A stretch of DNA of 9,459 nt, taken from an uncultured Bacillota bacterium (GTDB taxonomy: Bacteria > Bacillota_I > Bacilli_A > Erysipelotrichales > Erysipelotrichaceae). Made by a program: the position numbers and the translations under genes. The DNA lies in assembly GCA_949287785.1 (NCBI GenBank), contig CASEHR010000114.1, positions 1-9,459 of the forward strand. The letters are read 5' to 3'. The notes under the pieces were generated by a model that had not been told where the DNA came from, made no database searches, and saw only the letters and a list, made by a program, of their open reading frames with translations. Below, piece after piece: positions 5,905-9,459 of the stretch; the first letter of the stretch is position 1, and each line of letters starts with the position of its first letter.

Positions 5905-5926
5905 AAAAAAGAGACCGTAGTCTCTT
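5905..5926 (-). terminator. Intrinsic terminator of the secreted peptidase-like gene
   Basis: On the minus strand AAGAGAC (5920-5926) pairs with GTCTCTT (5909-5915) around the tetraloop TACG, followed by a T-run (5905-5910). The stem overlaps the TAA stop codon of the gene. Confidence 0.85.
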
Positions 5927-6731
5927 AATTAACTCTTTCGAAGTATGGTGATGAACCACCCGGAACATAGATCGATTCGATGACCGTCGTACCGTTCCAG
6001 TTGCCATGGAGAGCCAATCCGTCACCGAGATAGACAGCCACATGCCACATACCGTTACCACCATTGCTGTATTCAACGAGATCACCCGGTTGAGCTTCGC
6101 TGGGGTCGACGCTGTATGAGTCGTAGATATTGACATTACGGCCAAGATAATCAGTCAGGAAGGCTGTAGCGACTTCATTACACCAACCGCCCATGCCGAC
6201 ATAATCCTCAGCAAGCGCAAAGATGTCAGAGTTATCGACGTTGGCGTGTGATTGAATGATCGCTCTTAGTTCAGCGTTATAACGTTCTTGTTGTTCGGCA
6301 TAGCGGGCTGCTTCTTCAGCGGCTTCTTCCGCTTCCATCTCTTCTAACATCGCTTCATATTCAGCTGTTGAGATGATCTTGACAGGAACTTCTTTAGTCG
6401 CCACATTGAGAGCTTCATCGGCAGCCATGACGGTGATCGTATACTCACCAGGAGATTCTGCATCAAACTTGCCGAAGCTGCTGACAGCTTTTACTTTGAC
6501 ATTGTCAGTGACACTTATGTAGTCACTCAAATTTAATATAGAACCTTCTACTAAGACGATCTCTGTCATACCTTCATCAGTGAAGCTGATGACCGGTTCG
6601 ATCGAATCCGAGCTCAATGTTTGGATCTCTCTAATATACTTGTCGTTGTTTTTTAATTTATCTTCATCGTATCTAAAACCGACTAAGGCAAATACCACAA
6701 AGACAATAATTAGCAGTTTTAGTTTCTTCAT
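5925..6731 (-). CDS. Secreted protein with Ig-like domain and C-terminal NlpC/P60- or CHAP-like cysteine peptidase domain
   Basis: A 268-residue exported protein, probably a cell-wall hydrolase. An N-terminal signal or anchor helix spans about residues 4-19. Residues about 45-120 resemble a bacterial Ig-like/DUF5011-type module (SDYISVTDNVKVKAV..., then GEYTITVMAADEALNVATKEV). An Ala/Glu-rich, likely coiled-coil linker follows (123-155). The C-terminal domain (about 165-268) has a papain-like peptidase pattern: GGWCNEVATAF with candidate nucleophile Cys184, the AQPGDLVEY segment, MWHVAVYLGDG with His230, and LHGNWNG with His242. The Cys motif differs from the usual DCSG of NlpC/P60, so the exact family is uncertain. 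AAAAGGAGA (6735-6743) precedes the ATG. It is a single-gene unit with its own promoter, palindromic operator candidate and terminator. Confidence 0.85.
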   Translation of the reverse strand: MKKLKLLIIVFVVFALVGFRYDEDKLKNNDKYIREIQTLSSDSIEPVISFTDEGMTEIVLVEGSILNLSDYISVTDNVKVKAVSSFGKFDAESPGEYTITVMAADEALNVATKEVPVKIISTAEYEAMLEEMEAEEAAEEAARYAEQQERYNAELRAIIQSHANVDNSDIFALAEDYVGMGGWCNEVATAFLTDYLGRNVNIYDSYSVDPSEAQPGDLVEYSNGGNGMWHVAVYLGDGLALHGNWNGTTVIESIYVPGGSSPYFERVN

Positions 6732-6749
6732 AGATCTCCTTTTGAGTTA

Positions 6750-6773
6750 GTTTTAGGTAATATTTCCTAAAAC
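6750..6773. promoter_or_regulatory. 24-bp near-perfect palindrome, probable operator or leader hairpin
   Basis: GTTTTAGG (6750-6757) and CCTAAAAC (6766-6773) are perfect inverted repeats. The eight bases between hold a palindromic AATATT flanked by one mismatch. It begins only a few bases downstream of the predicted transcription start (about 6776) of the secreted peptidase gene, the position of a repressor operator; an mRNA hairpin in the leader is the alternative. Confidence 0.6.
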
Positions 6774-6782
6774 ACAATGCCT

Positions 6783-6811
6783 ATTATAGTTATTTTTACC
6801 CTCCATTGCAA
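6783..6811 (-). promoter_or_regulatory. Promoter of the secreted peptidase-like gene
   Basis: On the minus strand TTGCAA (6806-6811, four of six) and TATAAT (6783-6788, perfect) are 17 bp apart. The predicted start near 6776 leaves a 45-base leader that carries the 24-bp palindrome. The -35 hexamer is self-complementary and is shared with the divergent miaA promoter. Confidence 0.8.
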
Positions 6812-6834
6812 GTCGACTCTTTTTAACCTATAAT
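6806..6834 (+). promoter_or_regulatory. Promoter of the miaA-tcdA-pepF operon
   Basis: TTGCAA (6806-6811) and TATAAT (6829-6834) are 17 bp apart. Six bases after the -10 comes the miaA ATG at 6841, the normal position of the first transcribed base. The -35 hexamer is the same six base pairs used by the divergent promoter. Confidence 0.8.
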
Positions 6835-6840
6835 TTGGAT

Positions 6841-7734
6841 ATGCAGAAGGTACTGGTGATACAAGGGCCGACAGCTGTTGGCAAAACGGCCTTTAGTATA
6901 AATGCAGCCAAGGAATTAAATGGTGAGATCATATCAGGTGACAGCGTTCAGGTCTATCGCGGTTTTGACATCGGTTCCGGTAAGATCAAAGAAGAAGAAA
7001 AAGAAGGTATCACCCATCATTTGATCGATATCAGAGATCCGAAAGAGGATTATTCGATCTATGATTTTCAAAATGATGCCCGGAAACTGATCGATGATAT
7101 CAGTGAACGCGGCAAGCTGCCGATGATCGTCGGTGGCAGTGGTCTATATCTGAAGAGTGCTCTTTATGACTACGACTTTACAAAAGAGGACAGCAAAGAT
7201 GAAGATCATGACGATATGACTAATGAAGATCTGTATGGATATTTAAAAAAGGTCGATCCCAAAGCCTTAGACAAGATCCACATCAATAATCGTCGGCGTC
7301 TTTTAAGAGCTTACAACTACTATCTTAAGACCGGTGAACCTTTTTCCCAAAAAGCGGAAAAACAAAGACATGAAGCCATTTACGATGTCTTATTCATCGG
7401 TCTGACTTTAGATCGGGAGCTTCTTTATCAAAAGATCGATCAAAGAGTCGATATGATGATCGGGGAAGGGCTGTATGAAGAGGTCGAAGGCTTGCTTGAA
7501 AAGGGCGTTACCTTTAAGGATAAACCGATGATGGCGATCGGATATAAGGAGTGGGAACCATATATAAATAAAGAAAAGACCAGAGAAGAGGTCATACACG
7601 ATATAAAAAAAGCGACCCGTAATTTCGCTAAAAGACAATATACATGGTTCAATCATCAGACACCGATCACCTGGTATGATGTAAGCGATAAAGACAAGGC
7701 TATCAAAGATATCAAGGATTGGTTGTATGAATAA
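6841..7734 (+). CDS. miaA: tRNA dimethylallyltransferase
   Basis: Transfers a dimethylallyl group to N6 of adenosine 37 in tRNAs that read codons starting with U, making i6A, the precursor of ms2i6A. The 297 residues are of typical length. Motifs: P-loop GPTAVGKT (9-16), SGDSVQVYRG (32-41) with the conserved Asp34, HHLIDIRDP (59-67), VGGSGLYL (97-104), NNRRRLLRA (149-157) and GEPFS (165-169), and a C-terminal AIGYKE and RNFAKRQYTWF. The start is set at ATG 6841: a TTG at 6835 is in frame but lies between the -10 box and the predicted transcription start. There is no Shine-Dalgarno sequence, so the mRNA is probably leaderless. Its last eight bases overlap the start of tcdA, so the two are translationally linked. 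Confidence 0.97.
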   Translation: MQKVLVIQGPTAVGKTAFSINAAKELNGEIISGDSVQVYRGFDIGSGKIKEEEKEGITHHLIDIRDPKEDYSIYDFQNDARKLIDDISERGKLPMIVGGSGLYLKSALYDYDFTKEDSKDEDHDDMTNEDLYGYLKKVDPKALDKIHINNRRRLLRAYNYYLKTGEPFSQKAEKQRHEAIYDVLFIGLTLDRELLYQKIDQRVDMMIGEGLYEEVEGLLEKGVTFKDKPMMAIGYKEWEPYINKEKTREEVIHDIKKATRNFAKRQYTWFNHQTPITWYDVSDKDKAIKDIKDWLYE

Positions 7735-8428
7735 GGCATATACAGAAAGACTATCTTATCTGATCGATGAAGAAAAGATCCAAAAGCTGAATGATAGTAC
7801 AGTGCTCATCTGCGGCTGTGGAGGTGTTGGCTCATTTTGTGCTGAAGCCTTAGCCAGATCTGGGGTCGGTAAGCTCATCTTAGTTGATCATGATACGATC
7901 GATATCTCCAATCTCAATCGCCAATTGATGACTGATAAAGAAAATATCGGTCAAAAGAAAGCTTTGGTATTAAAAAAGCATCTAGAGTCGATAAGCGATT
8001 GCAAGTGTGAAGTGATCGATACTTTTATCGATGATGACTTTAGTATCCCTGATTGTGATATTGTCGCTGATTGTATTGATACACTAGTCGCAAAGTTTGC
8101 TTTACAAAAAAAGTGTCATGAAGCAGATATACCCTGTATATCTTCAATGGGCAGTGCCAAAAGATTGAAGCCTGAAGATATTCATTATACGACTTTAGAT
8201 AAGACGAAGAACGATCCTTTAGCTAAAGCTTTTCGTAATCTGGTAAAAAAAGAACGATATCCGTATAAGATCGAAGTGGTCTATTGTGATACACCATCGA
8301 TCCAGAAAACGATCATTAAAGAGGGAACGACCACTAAAGAACGCTATCCTTTAGGATCAGCGATCTTTGTAGTCGGTAGTGTGGGCTTATATTTAGCCTA
8401 TATCATATGTGAGAAACTGTGGAGGTAA
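7727..8428 (+). CDS. tcdA: tRNA threonylcarbamoyladenosine dehydratase (ThiF/E1-like family)
   Basis: E1-like ATP-dependent enzyme that cyclises t6A at position 37 of ANN-decoding tRNAs to ct6A. The 233 residues fit the shorter Gram-positive members. Visible motifs: nucleotide-binding GCGGVGS (30-36), LVDHD (52-56), SNLNRQL (61-67) with the conserved Arg/Gln, DCID (115-118), and the family-typical stretch GSAKRLKPEDIHYTTLDKTKNDP... at 142-164, which separates TcdA from MoeB/ThiF. The zinc-binding CxxC pairs of ThiF and MoeB are not evident. The ATG at 7727 overlaps the miaA end by eight bases and has AAGGA at 7714-7718. The stop TAA is embedded in the GGAGGTAA ribosome binding site of the next gene, so the operon is tightly packed. 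A general ThiF-family adenylyltransferase is the less likely alternative. Confidence 0.92.
   Translation: MNKAYTERLSYLIDEEKIQKLNDSTVLICGCGGVGSFCAEALARSGVGKLILVDHDTIDISNLNRQLMTDKENIGQKKALVLKKHLESISDCKCEVIDTFIDDDFSIPDCDIVADCIDTLVAKFALQKKCHEADIPCISSMGSAKRLKPEDIHYTTLDKTKNDPLAKAFRNLVKKERYPYKIEVVYCDTPSIQKTIIKEGTTTKERYPLGSAIFVVGSVGLYLAYIICEKLWR
8421..8428 (+). promoter_or_regulatory. Ribosome binding site of pepF within the tcdA stop region
   Basis: GGAGGTAA contains the full anti-16S core and also the last codons (AGG, TAA) of tcdA, so a terminating ribosome sits on the site that starts the next gene. This is the strongest Shine-Dalgarno sequence in the operon, while miaA at its head has none. Confidence 0.85.
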
Positions 8429-8431
8429 TTT

Positions 8432-9459
8432 ATGAAGTTTAGTGAAATGCCATATGAACGTTTAGCCTATGAGGACATCAAAAGAGACTATGGGACTCTA
8501 TTAGATGAATTGGAAAGCGCAAAAAGTGCTGAAGCCTTTAATGAGGTCTTCTATAAGATCAATGATTATCGTACTCATATGCAGACGATGATGACCTTAT
8601 GTATGATCAGACATTCGATCGATACGGCCGATGAATTCTATCAAAATGAACAAGACTATTGGGATGAGACGGCGCCTCTCATTGAAGTATTTGAAGATCG
8701 TTTCAGCAAGATCGTCTTAGCTCGCAAAGACCGCGCTGAGCTTGGTATCCCGGAGATCTTCTTTAAGATGCTCGAGTATTCAACGAAGTGTTTCAATGAA
8801 AGTATCATCGAATTGAAACAGAAAGAGAACAAGCTTGTCAGCGCTTATGGTAAATTAAAAGCCAGTGCCAGGATTCCGTTTGATGGTTCCGTACATAACT
8901 TAGCTAGTATCAGACCATATACATTGAGCAATGATCGTGATATACGCAAAAAGGCAAGTGAAGCAGTCAATGCTTTCTATACCGAGAATGAAGATGAATT
9001 TGATCGCATCTATGATGAATTAGTTAAAGTACGTGATGAAATGGCGAAAAAACTAGGTTATAAAGATTATGTTGAACTTGGTTATTATCGCATGTGGCGC
9101 TTTGACTATGATCGTGAGATGGTCAAAAACTATCGCAAACAAGTTCTTGAAGATATCGTGCCTGTAACACGCCTTATCTATAAAGCGCAAAAAGAACGCC
9201 TCGGTCTCGATAGTCTAAAGGCTTGGGATCTTGATTATGAGTTTAAGACCGGTAGTCCAAAGCCGGTAGGTGATAAGGATAAGCTAGTACAAGTAGCAAG
9301 CGATATGTATCACAAAATGAGTGATGTGACCGGCGCATACTTCGATATGATGTGCGAAGAAGAGTTATTCGACTTAGAGACAAAACCCAATAAACAAATG
9401 GGTGGTTATATGGCGCCGATCCCGGAATATAAAAGGCCGTTCATCTTTTCCAATTTCAA
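8432..9459 (+). CDS. pepF: M3-family oligoendopeptidase (PepF-like), partial, C-terminus outside window
   Basis: Cytoplasmic zinc metallopeptidase that degrades short peptides. The visible 342 residues are the helical N-terminal part of the M3 fold: MKFSEMPYERLAYEDIK at the start, a GKLKASARIPFDGSVHNLA segment and LASIRPYTLSNDRDIRKKAS near 150-173, KKLGYKDYVELGYYRMWRFDYD near 207-230, and MGGYMAPIPEYKRPFIFSNF at the window end. The latter normally lies shortly before the HEXXH zinc site, which is therefore outside the window and unseen. Full-length relatives are about 560-600 residues. The start at 8432 has a very strong GGAGG site (8421-8425) at the end of tcdA, three bases after the tcdA stop. 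Peptide turnover has no obvious link to tRNA modification; it probably shares the operon for housekeeping reasons. Confidence 0.93.
   Translation, partial: MKFSEMPYERLAYEDIKRDYGTLLDELESAKSAEAFNEVFYKINDYRTHMQTMMTLCMIRHSIDTADEFYQNEQDYWDETAPLIEVFEDRFSKIVLARKDRAELGIPEIFFKMLEYSTKCFNESIIELKQKENKLVSAYGKLKASARIPFDGSVHNLASIRPYTLSNDRDIRKKASEAVNAFYTENEDEFDRIYDELVKVRDEMAKKLGYKDYVELGYYRMWRFDYDREMVKNYRKQVLEDIVPVTRLIYKAQKERLGLDSLKAWDLDYEFKTGSPKPVGDKDKLVQVASDMYHKMSDVTGAYFDMMCEEELFDLETKPNKQMGGYMAPIPEYKRPFIFSNF

Noticed and set aside
5896..5928. Ten-codon plus-strand reading frame after the orphan promoter
   Set aside because: No ribosome binding site, and most of it is the arms of the minus-strand terminator hairpin.
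6835..6840. TTG at 6835 as the miaA start
   Set aside because: It directly follows the -10 hexamer and would be upstream of the predicted transcription start; MiaA proteins typically begin close to the P-loop, as with ATG 6841.
1..9459. Mobile elements, CRISPR arrays, phage or defence genes
   Set aside because: No transposase, integrase, regularly spaced direct repeats, attachment-site duplications or nuclease modules were found; the genes are ordinary chromosomal ones.

Overview
The window looks like chromosomal DNA from a low-to-moderate-GC Bacillota (Firmicutes) species, possibly an Erysipelotrichia-like anaerobe. This is inferred from strong GGAGG-type ribosome binding sites, near-consensus sigma-A promoters, a lysine riboswitch, a short lipoprotein signal peptide and the mix of gene families. 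TGA is used as an ordinary stop codon, so this is not a Mycoplasma-type code. No mobile element, CRISPR array, rRNA or tRNA is visible.

Layout. (1) Positions 1-2147, minus strand: a polar amino-acid ABC importer operon (lipoprotein binding protein, permease, ATPase cut by the window edge). It sits behind a consensus promoter and a well-formed lysine riboswitch whose expression platform appears to act on translation, so the importer very probably carries lysine. (2) Positions 2149-3999: a divergent pair, an XRE-like helix-turn-helix protein (minus) and a membrane-anchored Ser/Thr kinase-like protein with an aberrant glycine loop (plus), followed by a small four-helix membrane protein. The divergent starts share a nearly symmetrical -10 element. 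(3) Positions 4000-5830: a two-hairpin convergent terminator, then a Na+/phosphate cotransporter-PhoU fusion on the minus strand, expressed from a palindromic bidirectional -10 element that also faces an apparently gene-less stretch. (4) Positions 5864-6811, minus: a secreted cysteine-peptidase-like cell-wall protein with its own terminator, operator-like palindrome and promoter. (5) Positions 6806-9459, plus: miaA, tcdA and a partial M3 oligoendopeptidase as a tight operon. The first two modify tRNA adenosine 37.

The most striking regulatory structure is at 6783-6841. Two divergent promoters share one self-complementary -35 hexamer (TTGCAA) with 17-bp spacers on each side, and the miaA start codon falls exactly at the predicted transcription start, which suggests a leaderless mRNA. 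A second gene, the HTH gene at 2557, has the same six-base distance from TATAAT to ATG. The least characterised protein system is the HTH/kinase/small-membrane-protein locus. All functional calls rest on motif reading alone; no searches were run.
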